Assembly: GCF_006376685.1 (NCBI RefSeq)
Contig: NZ_VEWL01000011.1
Location: 62,001 to 126,000 of the forward strand
Direction: 5' to 3'
From: Ochrobactrum teleogrylli
Lineage (GTDB): Bacteria > Pseudomonadota > Alphaproteobacteria > Rhizobiales > Rhizobiaceae
Length of the DNA: 64,000 nt
The notes under the pieces were generated by a model. The model searched no databases. It was not told where the DNA came from and saw only the letters and a list, made by a program, of their open reading frames with translations. The translations under genes and the position numbers were made by a program. Below are positions 1 to 8,460 of the stretch, piece after piece. Positions within the stretch are counted from its first letter, which is position 1, and every line of letters starts with the position of its first letter.

Positions 1-1
1 C

Positions 2-1045
2 GCTGCAAATTTGTGCGAAATCATTCCCCGTTGGGCGCTGCTTTCGCTTGTTGCGCTGCTACTGATCGCCAACACCATCAATATGGGTGCCAATCTATCT
101 GCCATGGGCGCAGCCGCCAGTCTGGTGACAAACGGCTCTCCCGTCGTGTTCACGTTGGCTTTTGGGGTTTTATCGCTCGGATTGCAGCTCTTCATAACCT
201 ATGAAACTTACGCTCGCTATCTCAAATGGCTCACGCTTGTTCTACTTGCATATGTCGCAGTATTGTTCGTGTCGAATGTCGACTGGTGGGCAGCTTTAAA
301 AGGCTTTTTCTGGCCAAACTTTCCGCTCCAAGGCGAAAGCCTCACGATGATCGTTGCAATTTTCGGAACGACCATAAGCCCATATCTCCTGTTTTGGCAA
401 AGCTCTCAGGAGGTAGAAGAAATCGACAATTCAAAAGATGAGCAGCCGCTTCGTAGAGATCCCACAGAAGCAACGAAGGCACTGAAACGTATTCGTATCG
501 ATACTTTCGCTGGCATGGCTGTTTCTAATATTGTGGCAATCGCAATCATCATGAGCACAGCGGCAACCCTGCATGCGTCCGGAAAGACCGAAGTTAGTTC
601 CGCAGCCGAGGTCGCCGAAGCCCTCAAGCCATTGGCAGGAGATTTTGCTTTCCTCATATTCAGTTTGGGGATTATTGGAACTGGGCTTTTGTCGTTACCT
701 GTGCTTGCGGGCTCGGTCGCCTACGCCTTTGGCGAATCCCAAGGTTGGAAATGCGGTCTGGCGAACAAGCCCTGGGAAGCGATTGGATTCTACGGCGTAA
801 TCGCACTGGCTTTCCTGGTGGGAGTTGCAATTGCGATTTCTCCCATCGACCCTATTGCTGCATTATTTTGGAGTGCGGTTGTCAACGGTATCGTCGTGGT
901 TCCAATAATGGCGGCCATGATGATCGTAGCGAGCAGGCGTGATGAAATGGGCAAATTCACGATAGGTTTTGCAACAAGATTGTTCGGATGGATTGCGACC
1001 GTCGCGATGGCGGCAGCTGCCGTCGCAATGTTTGTATTCTGGTAG
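2..1045 (+). CDS. NRAMP-family divalent metal ion transporter, C-terminal part
   Basis: Inner-membrane, proton-coupled importer of divalent metals such as Mn2+ or Fe2+. The frame is open from the left window edge, so the N-terminus, including the first metal-binding helix, is missing. About 347 residues are visible. The stretch TINMGANLSAMGAA matches the conserved NRAMP helix that usually reads NTINIGADLGAM. Many hydrophobic helices follow, and a charged loop (EEIDNSKDEQP) lies where NRAMP proteins have a cytoplasmic loop. The gene ends with TAG after FVFW. No strong terminator follows; only a 5-bp hairpin (GACAC/GTGTC) lies at 1078-1090. Family assignment is firm; the transported metal is not readable. 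Confidence 0.85.
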   Translation, partial: AANLCEIIPRWALLSLVALLLIANTINMGANLSAMGAAASLVTNGSPVVFTLAFGVLSLGLQLFITYETYARYLKWLTLVLLAYVAVLFVSNVDWWAALKGFFWPNFPLQGESLTMIVAIFGTTISPYLLFWQSSQEVEEIDNSKDEQPLRRDPTEATKALKRIRIDTFAGMAVSNIVAIAIIMSTAATLHASGKTEVSSAAEVAEALKPLAGDFAFLIFSLGIIGTGLLSLPVLAGSVAYAFGESQGWKCGLANKPWEAIGFYGVIALAFLVGVAIAISPIDPIAALFWSAVVNGIVVVPIMAAMMIVASRRDEMGKFTIGFATRLFGWIATVAMAAAAVAMFVFW

Positions 1046-1295
1046 TCCTCCAAATCAAATGATTGCGGTTAGTCTAGGACACGATGTGTCTCTCTTCGAT
1101 GTAGCTTTTCCCCCATTCCTTCATTGCTAGCATATGCTCTGACCCCACTGGGGCGTTCACTACAGGCACCCTTCGCGAGCCTCTATCACTGGACGGTTGA
1201 GCATATGGATACAATCCGGCATCTCCAGGCAGAGTTCGACAGCCGTCAGGCGTGATATTGCGTTATCCTTCCGCCGGGCTTTCAGCTTCGAGACG

Positions 1296-2141
1296 TTATG
1301 ATAGCGTCTCCAGCGATTTCGCGAGTTCGCTGACGAGCGGTGAAGGGGCATCGACTGTGTATATGCCAAATTCGGCGACCGGCGCTATGGGCAGGTTGTA
1401 TCTTCCATTGATCGTCTGGCAATCTGATGGGACTGCTTCGGAAAACAGCACCCCAACGCCCAATCCTCCCCGCAAAGCCGTTAACATAGCGGGTAAACTT
1501 TTCACGCGACAGCCAACGGTCCATGCAATGCCTGCTTCTGCGAGGGACGCGATCATCCGGTCCTGCCACGAACAGGATGTTTCAAAAAGAACGACAGGAA
1601 GCGGGCTCTTCTCGTCCACGTCGAGCAATCGGCTTGCACACCAGACCAGTTGATAGGATATGAAACTGAGCGGCGGCAGAGCGAACCGAGCGGGATCGGC
1701 GACAACAATGTCGGTTTGCCCTTCATGAAAGGATCGCGCAAGCTGTGCCGAATTGGATGAACTGAGCTCAATGTCAACCGACGGATGCTTTTGCCGGAAC
1801 TGGGCAATCGCGCCTGGAAGACGCGTGACAGCGAGATCTTCGAAGAGACCCAGCCGAATACGACCCACCAGTTTCTTATCGACCAATCCACGCTGCATAT
1901 CCTCCGTGAGTGCAATGACCCTCCGCGCATAAGCCAGAAAGGCCTCTCCAGCCTCAGTCAGAGAAACCCCGCGCGAGGATCGCGTGAACAGTTCCCTGTC
2001 CAGCTCCTTTTCTATCCGCTGCAATTGCATGCTGACGGCAGCCTGTGTGCGCGCAAGACGATCCGCTGCCTTACTCAAGGCGCCCGTTTCGGCAACGGCG
2101 ATGAACATCCTGAGAAGTCTGAGATCGTAACTCGCGTCCAT
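1296..2141 (-). CDS. LysR-family transcriptional regulator
   Basis: DNA-binding regulator of 281 residues, a little short for the family (about 300). Residues 6-65 form the winged helix-turn-helix (FIAVAETGALSKAADRL, then QAAVSMQLQRIEKEL). The rest is a periplasmic-binding-protein-like effector domain. It is divergent from the RidA gene at 2236, and the 94-bp gap holds a 27-bp inverted repeat that suits a LysR dimer. The usual expectation for this arrangement is autorepression and effector-dependent activation of the rightward genes (RidA, PLP enzyme, SDR). The effector is unknown. Confidence 0.93.
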   Translation of the reverse strand: MDASYDLRLLRMFIAVAETGALSKAADRLARTQAAVSMQLQRIEKELDRELFTRSSRGVSLTEAGEAFLAYARRVIALTEDMQRGLVDKKLVGRIRLGLFEDLAVTRLPGAIAQFRQKHPSVDIELSSSNSAQLARSFHEGQTDIVVADPARFALPPLSFISYQLVWCASRLLDVDEKSPLPVVLFETSCSWQDRMIASLAEAGIAWTVGCRVKSLPAMLTALRGGLGVGVLFSEAVPSDCQTINGRYNLPIAPVAEFGIYTVDAPSPLVSELAKSLETLS

Positions 2142-2148
2142 AATGAAT

Positions 2149-2175
2149 CCTTATACCTTACTAATAATTATAAGG
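2149..2175. promoter_or_regulatory. Inverted repeat, candidate LysR operator
   Basis: Perfect 7-bp arms CCTTATA (2149-2155) and TATAAGG (2169-2175) are separated by 13 AT-rich bases. The repeat lies just upstream of the LysR start and 61 bp before the RidA start. Size and place fit a LysR-type site in a divergent promoter; binding itself is inferred. Confidence 0.5.
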
Positions 2176-2235
2176 GTACACGAAGGGCGAGGCCTTTGGC
2201 AATATCACACCAGAAACCAGGAAATGGAGCATCAC

Positions 2236-2700
2236 ATGTCCCACTATAAAGATAAATTGGCTGCTTGCGGTATCGACTGGCCCAATCTAGCCCGGCCTGA
2301 TTTGCCCTTCTCGCCAACAACGAAAGTCGATAATTTTCTCTATGTTTCAGGCCAGATACCCGAAAAGGGCAGCGACATTGCTTATGTCGGTCAGGTCGGT
2401 CGCGATATTGATATAGAAACCGCACTCGAGAGCGCGAAACTTTGCGCCGCGAATGTCATATTCTGGGCGAATGCAGCACTCGATGGCGATCTTGATCGCG
2501 TCGTCCGGCTGGCCAAGCTTACGGTCTTCGTCAATGCCGTACCTGGGTTCACCGCCTATTCGCAGATCGGCAATGGCGCCTCGCAGGTCATGAACGCGGT
2601 TTTCGGCGAACGCGGCGAGCATGCGCGTTCTGCCATTGGCGTGGCGGGGCTGCCAGCCAACGTGCCAGTCGAAGTTGAAGCCGTTTTTCACATTCGTTGA
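2236..2700 (+). CDS. RidA-family (YjgF/YER057c/UK114) protein
   Basis: Rid proteins hydrolyse reactive enamine/imine intermediates, such as 2-aminoacrylate, that PLP enzymes or amino acid oxidases release. The 154-residue form starts at 2236, with TGGAG seven bases upstream; the reading frame is open further 5' but has no better start. LYVSGQ (36-41) and ARSAIGVAGLP (130-140) are Rid signatures. Arg131 matches the conserved active-site arginine that binds the substrate carboxylate, and Glu148 lies in the usual VEVEAV strand. This supports deaminase activity rather than an inactive subfamily. It is first in a rightward set with a class V PLP enzyme (15 bp downstream) and an SDR. Confidence 0.92.
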   Translation: MSHYKDKLAACGIDWPNLARPDLPFSPTTKVDNFLYVSGQIPEKGSDIAYVGQVGRDIDIETALESAKLCAANVIFWANAALDGDLDRVVRLAKLTVFVNAVPGFTAYSQIGNGASQVMNAVFGERGEHARSAIGVAGLPANVPVEVEAVFHIR

Positions 2701-2715
2701 TCAAGGGACCTGCAA

Positions 2716-3873
2716 ATGTCCGTCGTGCATTTCAATCATAGCGGCGCGGGGCTGCCATCCGCCGAAACGGTTCAAGCGGTCGTTGATCATCTGCGCGTCG
2801 AAGCGGAACGCGGTCCAATGGAGGCTGGTGCGTTTGCATCCGATGCCATCCAGAACACCTATCAGGCGGCAGCACAACTGCTGGGCTGCTCGCCACAGGA
2901 TGTCGCCTTCGGAACCAGCCATGGTCAGCTTTATGGCAACCTGATTGCTTCGATACCGCTATCTGCCGGCGACAAGATTTTTGTCAGCCGTCAGGAATGG
3001 ATTGGCAATGTTTTATGCCTGCAACGCTCCGCAGATTTGAGCGGCGCTTCGCTCTCCTTGATGACTTCGGATGATACGAGCGCTGTGGACCCCGTTGCGC
3101 TCCTTGAAAACCTCTCATCGGAGGTGCGCATTGTCGCTCTTACCTGGATTGGAGCAGGAAGTGCATTGATCAATCCTGCGGCCGCGATTGGCGCCGCCAT
3201 TCGTGAGGCCGGTTCATCAGCGTTTTTTATCATCGATGCCAGTCAGGCAATTGGACAGGTGCCGATCAATGTTGCCGAATTAGGCTGTGATGCTCTGATC
3301 GCGTGCGGGCGGAAATTTCTACGCGGGCCGCGCGGAACGGCATTGGCCTATATTTCTCCCCGCCTTGCAGCAGAAATAGTGCCGCGTAGCATCGACAACC
3401 TGTCCTCAACCTTGAGCACCGGAAACGTTGTGGTGGCAAACAGCGCTCGGGCTTTTGAGTTTGGTGAGGAATCGGTGGCCCTCAAACTGGGCCTCGGGAA
3501 AGCAATAGAACAAACCCTCGCTTTGGGTGTGGACCGTATCCGACTGGATCTGGATCACAAAGCGAGCGTTCTTCGTCGGGCACTTGTTGAAATACCGGGC
3601 GTCCATTTGCTTGATCTTGGAGACAGTAAAGGCGCTGCCGTCACCTTTGTAATTGATGGCTTTCCTTGCGCGACTGTAAAACAACATCTCGCTGATCTGG
3701 GCATCAACGTCGGCATGAACGGACCGGGCTACACGCCTTACGACATGTCGATACGCGGGATTTCGGAACTACTTCGAGCCTCCGTACATTTGAGCACTAC
3801 CGATGAAGATATCGCCGTGATCGTCAATGCAGTCAGATCAATCACCAGTTCCAGAGTTCGAGTATCAAAATGA
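2716..3873 (+). CDS. Class V aminotransferase-fold PLP enzyme
   Basis: PLP-dependent enzyme of 385 residues, related to cysteine desulfurases, epimerases and lyases of the class V fold. Lys200 in CGRKFLRGPRG is the expected Schiff-base lysine. Asp174 in IIDASQAIGQ is the aspartate that pairs with the PLP ring nitrogen. The C-terminal segment where SufS carries its catalytic cysteine has none here, so desulfuration by a persulfide mechanism is unlikely. A lyase, racemase or aminotransferase role is more likely. The stop overlaps the next start (ATGA at 3870). The preceding RidA gene suggests that it releases an enamine/imine product. The substrate is unknown. Confidence 0.88.
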   Translation: MSVVHFNHSGAGLPSAETVQAVVDHLRVEAERGPMEAGAFASDAIQNTYQAAAQLLGCSPQDVAFGTSHGQLYGNLIASIPLSAGDKIFVSRQEWIGNVLCLQRSADLSGASLSLMTSDDTSAVDPVALLENLSSEVRIVALTWIGAGSALINPAAAIGAAIREAGSSAFFIIDASQAIGQVPINVAELGCDALIACGRKFLRGPRGTALAYISPRLAAEIVPRSIDNLSSTLSTGNVVVANSARAFEFGEESVALKLGLGKAIEQTLALGVDRIRLDLDHKASVLRRALVEIPGVHLLDLGDSKGAAVTFVIDGFPCATVKQHLADLGINVGMNGPGYTPYDMSIRGISELLRASVHLSTTDEDIAVIVNAVRSITSSRVRVSK

Positions 3874-4652
3874 ATCACAAAAAGCAGACTGCACTTCTTC
3901 TGGGTGGAAACAAAGGACTCGGCTTGGGCGTTGCAGAGGCTCTTTCAAGGCGCGGCGTGAATGTTGCACTCGTCGGCAGGGACAAGGTCGCCATGCGCGC
4001 AGCGGAAGAGCGCCTTGGCACACATGCTGGCTCGGTGACGTCTTTCACCTGCGATTTGACCGATGCTGCCAGTGTCACCAGAATGATGGAAAATGTAGAC
4101 AAAGCCATTGGCAGCATCGATATCCTGCTTCTGAACGGCGGCGGCCCCGCCCCGATCGCAGCCTCTCGATATGATGAAGCCTACTGGAGCACGCAGATCA
4201 GAAGCATGTTCCTCAGCCAGATCGAGATCGCCGCTCACTATCTGCCAGCCATGCGGGAACGTCATTTCGGTCGGATCATCGCTGTATCCTCGACAAGCAT
4301 CCGGGAACCCATTCCCAATCTGGCTGCATCCAATGCCTTAAGATCAGCCCTCGCGGGATGGGCCAAGACACTTGCCACTGAAGTGGCTGGAGATGGCGTA
4401 ACCGTCAATGTCGTCATGCCGGGTCGGTTTGCGACCGGGCGTACAACCCGTCTGGACGAGTTGGATGCCGCCGAGCGCGGTGTAGATCCAGCGGTCATTG
4501 CTGCCGAGAGCCAGCGAGAAATTCCCGTCGGACGCTATGGCACACCGGAGGAATTCGGCGAGGTTGTGGCGTTCCTTGCCAGCGAGGCGGCAAGCTATGT
4601 CAACGGTGTGGCATTGCCAATCGACGGGGGCCTCAGTCGTTCGATGATCTGA
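3870..4652 (+). CDS. SDR-family oxidoreductase with degenerate active site
   Basis: Short-chain dehydrogenase/reductase of 260 residues with a Rossmann fold. GGNKGLGLG (12-20) is the cofactor-binding turn, NGGGPAP lies in place of NNAG, and Ser140/141 is kept. The catalytic Tyr-x3-Lys is missing: the segment reads PNLAASNALR (149-158), with Leu151 and Asn155 where Tyr and Lys are expected. This matches an SDR subgroup resembling 3-oxoacyl-ACP reductases but lacking the canonical tyrosine, so its chemistry is open. It is translationally coupled to the PLP enzyme by a 4-bp overlap and is the last gene of the RidA set. Confidence 0.88.
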   Translation: MNHKKQTALLLGGNKGLGLGVAEALSRRGVNVALVGRDKVAMRAAEERLGTHAGSVTSFTCDLTDAASVTRMMENVDKAIGSIDILLLNGGGPAPIAASRYDEAYWSTQIRSMFLSQIEIAAHYLPAMRERHFGRIIAVSSTSIREPIPNLAASNALRSALAGWAKTLATEVAGDGVTVNVVMPGRFATGRTTRLDELDAAERGVDPAVIAAESQREIPVGRYGTPEEFGEVVAFLASEAASYVNGVALPIDGGLSRSMI

Positions 4653-4806
4653 CACGCGCTTTGTCAGACAAAAATCAGCACTTCCCCATCTCGATCTCTG
4701 CCACAACGCATGAAACGGGATGGGGCAAGCCGCCGAACTGAATGGCCTTGCGCTTTTCCAAAACCAAAATAATCGACCTGATTTTTTTTCTATTAGAAAA
4801 TTTCTG

Positions 4807-4836
4807 TTGACGCCGCACATCATATTGAAATATCTA
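4807..4836 (+). promoter_or_regulatory. Candidate sigma-70 promoter for the Lrp-type gene
   Basis: TTGACG (4807-4812) and TATCTA (4831-4836) are 18 bp apart (17 if ATATCT is taken). They lie 32 bp before the regulator start at 4869, downstream of a T/A-rich run of the kind Lrp proteins often bind. No other recognisable element was seen in 4653-4868. Confidence 0.45.
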
Positions 4837-4868
4837 TGCCTCAACGAAATAAGAGGGGCGTTAGGTAA

Positions 4869-5375
4869 ATGCGTGCATTGCTGGACAAAATCGACCGGAA
4901 GCTCGTCAAGCTTCTGTCAGACGACGCACGCGATGGCGCCAACCAGATCGCCGAGCGGCTTGAGCTCAGCCCACCCACAATTCGGGCACGGCTGAAAAAC
5001 CTTATCGAGAATAAGCTTTTCAAGATTTCCGGCGTTGTGAACGTTTCGGAGCGTCCCGAGCTTGTCGTCGCGATGATGGGCATTCACGCTAATGGACAGG
5101 GCCGTCTCGACGAAATCGCGCGAAAGATGTCCGAGCTGCCTTTCGTCACTTCCGTCAGTATCGTCACCGGCAGATACGACATTCTTTGCGAAGTGATGTT
5201 CGAGGGAGATATGGAAGAATTATACCGGGTGACGAGTGAGTTGCTGCCCGGACTGGCAGAGCCAGGAACAATTCAAGGCAGCGAGACCTTCGTTGTCATG
5301 AAATCCCATAATAAGTGGCTGAGCCTGCCGCGCGGTGTATGGGAAGACGAAGAGAGCGACAAGCAGGCTCAATAA
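4869..5375 (+). CDS. Lrp/AsnC-family transcriptional regulator
   Basis: 168-residue feast/famine regulator. The N-terminal helix-turn-helix covers roughly residues 5-60 (LDKIDRKLVKLL, then SPPTIRARLKNLIE). A RAM ligand-binding domain follows (about 70-145, FVTSVSIVTGRYDILCEV). Such proteins sense amino acids. The gene sits directly upstream of an amino acid ABC operon and two amino acid oxidase-like genes, 83 bp before the binding-protein gene, so it is the likely local sensor of the transported amino acid. It may be co-transcribed with that operon or may control it from the 5376-5458 gap. Confidence 0.92.
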   Translation: MRALLDKIDRKLVKLLSDDARDGANQIAERLELSPPTIRARLKNLIENKLFKISGVVNVSERPELVVAMMGIHANGQGRLDEIARKMSELPFVTSVSIVTGRYDILCEVMFEGDMEELYRVTSELLPGLAEPGTIQGSETFVVMKSHNKWLSLPRGVWEDEESDKQAQ

Positions 5376-5458
5376 TCCGCCACCAAAAGGACCGTTCTAT
5401 TTGGCCGCCTTGCGCGGAGACGACCGACTATTGCCTAACGAGGGAGAACTGAAACAAA

Positions 5459-6268
5459 ATGTTGAAGAAAATCAATGCACTCATGGCGTCTGCAATGTTT
5501 GTTGCGCTCATGGGAGCAGCTGCGCAGACCACGACAGCGCACGCTGGAACACTTGACGATATCCTCGCCCGCGGCGAACTGCGCGTTGCGGTTCAAACCC
5601 AAGGCCCACCCTATTCCTTCATGGACAGGAACGGTAAGCGGACAGGAAGCGCCATTGAATTGACCGAACTGATGGCCAAGGAAATGGGCGTTAAGGTAAC
5701 ATATCTCGATTTCGATTGGGATGGACTCATCCCGGCGCTCCTTTCCGGTAAGGCTGACATATTGGCAGCAGACATGACCGCCACGATGAGCCGTGCGACC
5801 AAGGTTGCGTTCACCAAGCCATGGATTCACGTCGGCACTGTCGCTTTCACCGCTGCAGGCGGCGACTTCAAGAGTGTGGAAGACTGCAAAAAGCCTGGAA
5901 CGACAGTCGCTGTCATTCTCGGATCGACTGCGGAAAAGAACATGCCGAAATACTTCCCAGAAGCGACCGTGAAGGCGTTCAAGGGCGGCGGCACGGTGGT
6001 TCTTGACGCGGTTGCATCCGGCCAAGCCCAATGCGGTGTAAACGACAACACGGCGGTCGCGGCCCAAGTGCAAAACTATCCTGAAGGCACATTCGAAGTC
6101 TTTCCGGAAATGCTTAGCGCAGAGCCGCTTGCCTATGCAGTGCGCTACGACTCTCAGGACCTGATGATCTGGACGAACCTGTTTCTTGACAACGTGACGC
6201 TCGATGGCCGTTTGAAAGAAAACATGGATTATTGGGTCAATTCAAACAAGTGGCAAGCTGACCACTGA
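5459..6268 (+). CDS. Polar amino acid ABC transporter, periplasmic binding protein
   Basis: Solute-binding protein of family 3, 269 residues. The N-terminus is a Sec signal peptide with probable cleavage after AHA (27-29). GELRVAVQTQGPPYSFMD and the later DILAADMTATMSRATKVAFTKP segment are typical of the family. GGGAGAAC lies 8-9 bases before the ATG. A perfect stem-loop separates it from the first permease gene. With two permeases and one ATPase it forms a full high-affinity importer. Its placement between an Lrp-type gene and two DadA-like oxidases points to an amino acid substrate; which one cannot be read. Confidence 0.92.
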   Translation: MLKKINALMASAMFVALMGAAAQTTTAHAGTLDDILARGELRVAVQTQGPPYSFMDRNGKRTGSAIELTELMAKEMGVKVTYLDFDWDGLIPALLSGKADILAADMTATMSRATKVAFTKPWIHVGTVAFTAAGGDFKSVEDCKKPGTTVAVILGSTAEKNMPKYFPEATVKAFKGGGTVVLDAVASGQAQCGVNDNTAVAAQVQNYPEGTFEVFPEMLSAEPLAYAVRYDSQDLMIWTNLFLDNVTLDGRLKENMDYWVNSNKWQADH

Positions 6269-6277
6269 TACCGACAG

Positions 6278-6308
6278 AGGTGCGGAACCATTCCGTTCCG
6301 CACCTTTG
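6278..6308 (+). terminator. Stem-loop after binding-protein gene (partial terminator/attenuator)
   Basis: AGGTGCGGAAC (6278-6288) pairs perfectly with GTTCCGCACCT (6295-6305) around a 6-nt loop and runs into TTT. It begins 9 bp after the binding-protein stop and 32 bp before the permease start. It can act as a leaky terminator or 3' stabiliser that raises binding-protein over permease output. Confidence 0.75.
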
Positions 6309-6336
6309 ATCAAAAATTGAATCCAACCGGTGAGAC

Positions 6337-7002
6337 ATGTTTGGCAATCTGAACATACGGGTCATTTCGGAATATCTCCCAGATCTCTGGCAGGGTTTTC
6401 TGAATACATTGATGTTGTCGGCAGCCGGGTTCACCGGCGCAATGATCATAGGCATTGTTGCTTGTGCGCTCAGCATCCAGCCCACCCGCTGGCTGCGTAC
6501 GATCGGCATTGCCTATATCGATCTTATCCGGGCGACTCCGCTGCTCGCACAACTCTATTTTCTCTATTTCGGGCTGCCGCGTCTAGGCATCATCCTGCCG
6601 GAAATGGTCATCGGCATCATAGCCCTGTCAATCAATTCCGGTGCTTATGTTGCTGAGATTATTCGCTCGGGCATCCTTTCCATTCCGCGCGGCCAGTTCG
6701 AAGCGGCTTTAAGTTCTGGCTTCACCTATATGCAGCGTATGCGCCTTATCGTTCTGCCGCAGGCGGTGCGACCGACAATTTCGCCGATGATCGGACAGGC
6801 AATCGTACTTGTGAAGGATTCGTCCCTTCTTTCTCTGATTTCCGTCGTTGAGCTTACCCGCGTCGGGCAACAGATCGCGCTTGATCGCTTCATGCCCGTT
6901 GAAGGGCTTGCAGCGACAGCTGCGGGCTTCCTGCTGATCTATTATCTGCTCAAGGCAATGGCTGGCACCTGGTCGCGTTTCAATCGCATGCCGGAACGCT
7001 AA
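6337..7002 (+). CDS. Amino acid ABC transporter permease (first)
   Basis: Inner-membrane permease of the HisM/GlnP type, 221 residues with about five membrane helices. The cytoplasmic EAA-type loop that docks on the ATPase reads EAALSSGFTYMQRMRLIVLP. IDLIRATPLLAQLYFLYFGLP is the conserved HisM/GlnP-type segment. It pairs with the second permease 12 bp downstream as a heterodimer. Confidence 0.92.
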   Translation: MFGNLNIRVISEYLPDLWQGFLNTLMLSAAGFTGAMIIGIVACALSIQPTRWLRTIGIAYIDLIRATPLLAQLYFLYFGLPRLGIILPEMVIGIIALSINSGAYVAEIIRSGILSIPRGQFEAALSSGFTYMQRMRLIVLPQAVRPTISPMIGQAIVLVKDSSLLSLISVVELTRVGQQIALDRFMPVEGLAATAAGFLLIYYLLKAMAGTWSRFNRMPER

Positions 7003-7014
7003 CAGGAGGCGCAT

Positions 7015-7677
7015 ATGTTTTGGTTTCAAGTCGAACGCTTGTTGAACTTCTGGCCCGTTCTGCTGAAGGGCCTTGGGATGACCGTTGCGCTGTCACTCCT
7101 GTCCCTCGTCATCGGGATGGTGTTTGGACTGATCCTTGGAGTACTCCGCGCCGGCGGAAATCGATGGCTATCAGCGATAACCGGGTTCTATATCGATCTG
7201 TTTCGCGGCACGCCCTTTCTGGTTCAGGTTTTCATCTGCTTCTTCATTCTGCCAACGATTGGGATTGAACTCTCTGCATTCAATGCGGGCGTGATAGCAC
7301 TTTCGAATCTGTCAGCGTGCTTTATCGGTGAAATCGTTGCTTCCGGCATCAAGGCGGTTCCGCGCGGGCAGACCGAGGCGGCAATTGCGTCGGGCTTCAC
7401 CTATGCTCAACAGCTTCGGTTGATCGTCATGCCGCAGGCTTTGCGTATTGTTCGTCCTTCTCTGGTTGGACAATTCATCCTGCTCGTCAAGGATTCCTCT
7501 GTTGTTTCCGCGATCGGTATCATGGACCTCACCCGCTCCGGCTGGATGATCGTACAGAATATTCCTAACGGTCTGCTGGTCTTTGGCGTCGTCGGTATCG
7601 GTTACTTTATCGTCTGCTATCCGATGATCTATCTTTCACGTCGCATCGAACGCGGCACGCAATCTCCTATTTTGTAA
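7015..7677 (+). CDS. Amino acid ABC transporter permease (second)
   Basis: Second HisM/GlnP-type permease, 220 residues, preceded by a perfect AGGAGG six bases before the ATG. The docking loop reads [20 protein letters not shown] and [20 protein letters not shown] is the conserved segment. It resembles its upstream partner enough to suggest an old duplication. The ATPase gene follows after 13 bp. Confidence 0.92.
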   Translation: MFWFQVERLLNFWPVLLKGLGMTVALSLLSLVIGMVFGLILGVLRAGGNRWLSAITGFYIDLFRGTPFLVQVFICFFILPTIGIELSAFNAGVIALSNLSACFIGEIVASGIKAVPRGQTEAAIASGFTYAQQLRLIVMPQALRIVRPSLVGQFILLVKDSSVVSAIGIMDLTRSGWMIVQNIPNGLLVFGVVGIGYFIVCYPMIYLSRRIERGTQSPIL

Positions 7678-7690
7678 TTGGACAGGTCTA

Positions 7691-8422
7691 ATGATTGAAT
7701 TTCAGGGTCTGAACAAATGGTTCGGCAGCGCGCTTCATGTGCTCAACAATATCGATCTGAAAGTCAGCAAGGGCGAAGTCGTCGTGGTTTGCGGACCTTC
7801 CGGCTCCGGCAAGAGCACTCTGATCCGATGTATCAATGGACTGGAAGCCTTTCAGTCTGGAAAGCTTGTCGTAGACAGCATTGATCTGAGTTCTAAGGCA
7901 GCTGCCTTGCGTGAGTTGCGCATGGAAGTCGGGTTTGTCTTCCAGCAGTTCAATCTGTATCCGCACAAGACAGCACTTGAGAATGTAACCCTCGCTCCCA
8001 TTCATGTGCGTGGATTATCAAAAGCCGAAGCCGAGAAACGCGGCAGGGAACTGCTTGCCAAAGTAGGCCTCGCCGACCGCATGAATAATTATCCGAACCA
8101 GCTGTCGGGTGGTCAACAGCAGCGTGTCGCCATTGCGCGCTCACTTTGCATGCAGCCCCGGATAATGCTGTTCGATGAACCTACGTCAGCGCTTGATCCT
8201 GAAATGATCAACGAGGTGCTGGATGTCATGGTCAGCCTTGCCAAAGAAGGCATGACAATGATGGTTGTCACCCACGAAATGGGTTTCGCCCGAAGCGTTG
8301 CGGATCGTGTCGTATTCATGGATCGTGGTTCGATTATTGAAAGCGGCGAACCGGAAAACTTCTTCAAGAACCCGCAAAATGAGCGCACGCGCGATTTCCT
8401 GAGCAAAGTCCTCCACCACTGA
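7691..8422 (+). CDS. Amino acid ABC transporter ATP-binding protein
   Basis: GlnQ-type ATPase, 243 residues. Walker A is GPSGSGKST (35-43), the Q-loop lies in [12 protein letters not shown], the ABC signature is LSGGQQQR (138-145) and Walker B is [10 protein letters not shown] (160-169), with the H-loop histidine in VVTHEMGFA. All catalytic motifs are intact. It completes the importer encoded from 5459. The first oxidase gene begins 38 bp downstream, probably on the same transcript. Confidence 0.94.
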   Translation: MIEFQGLNKWFGSALHVLNNIDLKVSKGEVVVVCGPSGSGKSTLIRCINGLEAFQSGKLVVDSIDLSSKAAALRELRMEVGFVFQQFNLYPHKTALENVTLAPIHVRGLSKAEAEKRGRELLAKVGLADRMNNYPNQLSGGQQQRVAIARSLCMQPRIMLFDEPTSALDPEMINEVLDVMVSLAKEGMTMMVVTHEMGFARSVADRVVFMDRGSIIESGEPENFFKNPQNERTRDFLSKVLHH

Positions 8423-8460
8423 CGCGACCTTCGTCGCACAATTGAGATAGATCGATCCTC

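Noticed and set aside
1078-1090. Hairpin GACAC-GAT-GTGTC as terminator of the NRAMP gene
   Set aside because: A 5-bp stem with a 3-nt loop and no T-run is too weak.
6305-6314. A third TTTGATCAAA palindrome
   Set aside because: It overlaps the 3' arm and tail of a terminator hairpin inside an ABC operon, with no promoter and far from the GntR gene, so chance is the simplest explanation.
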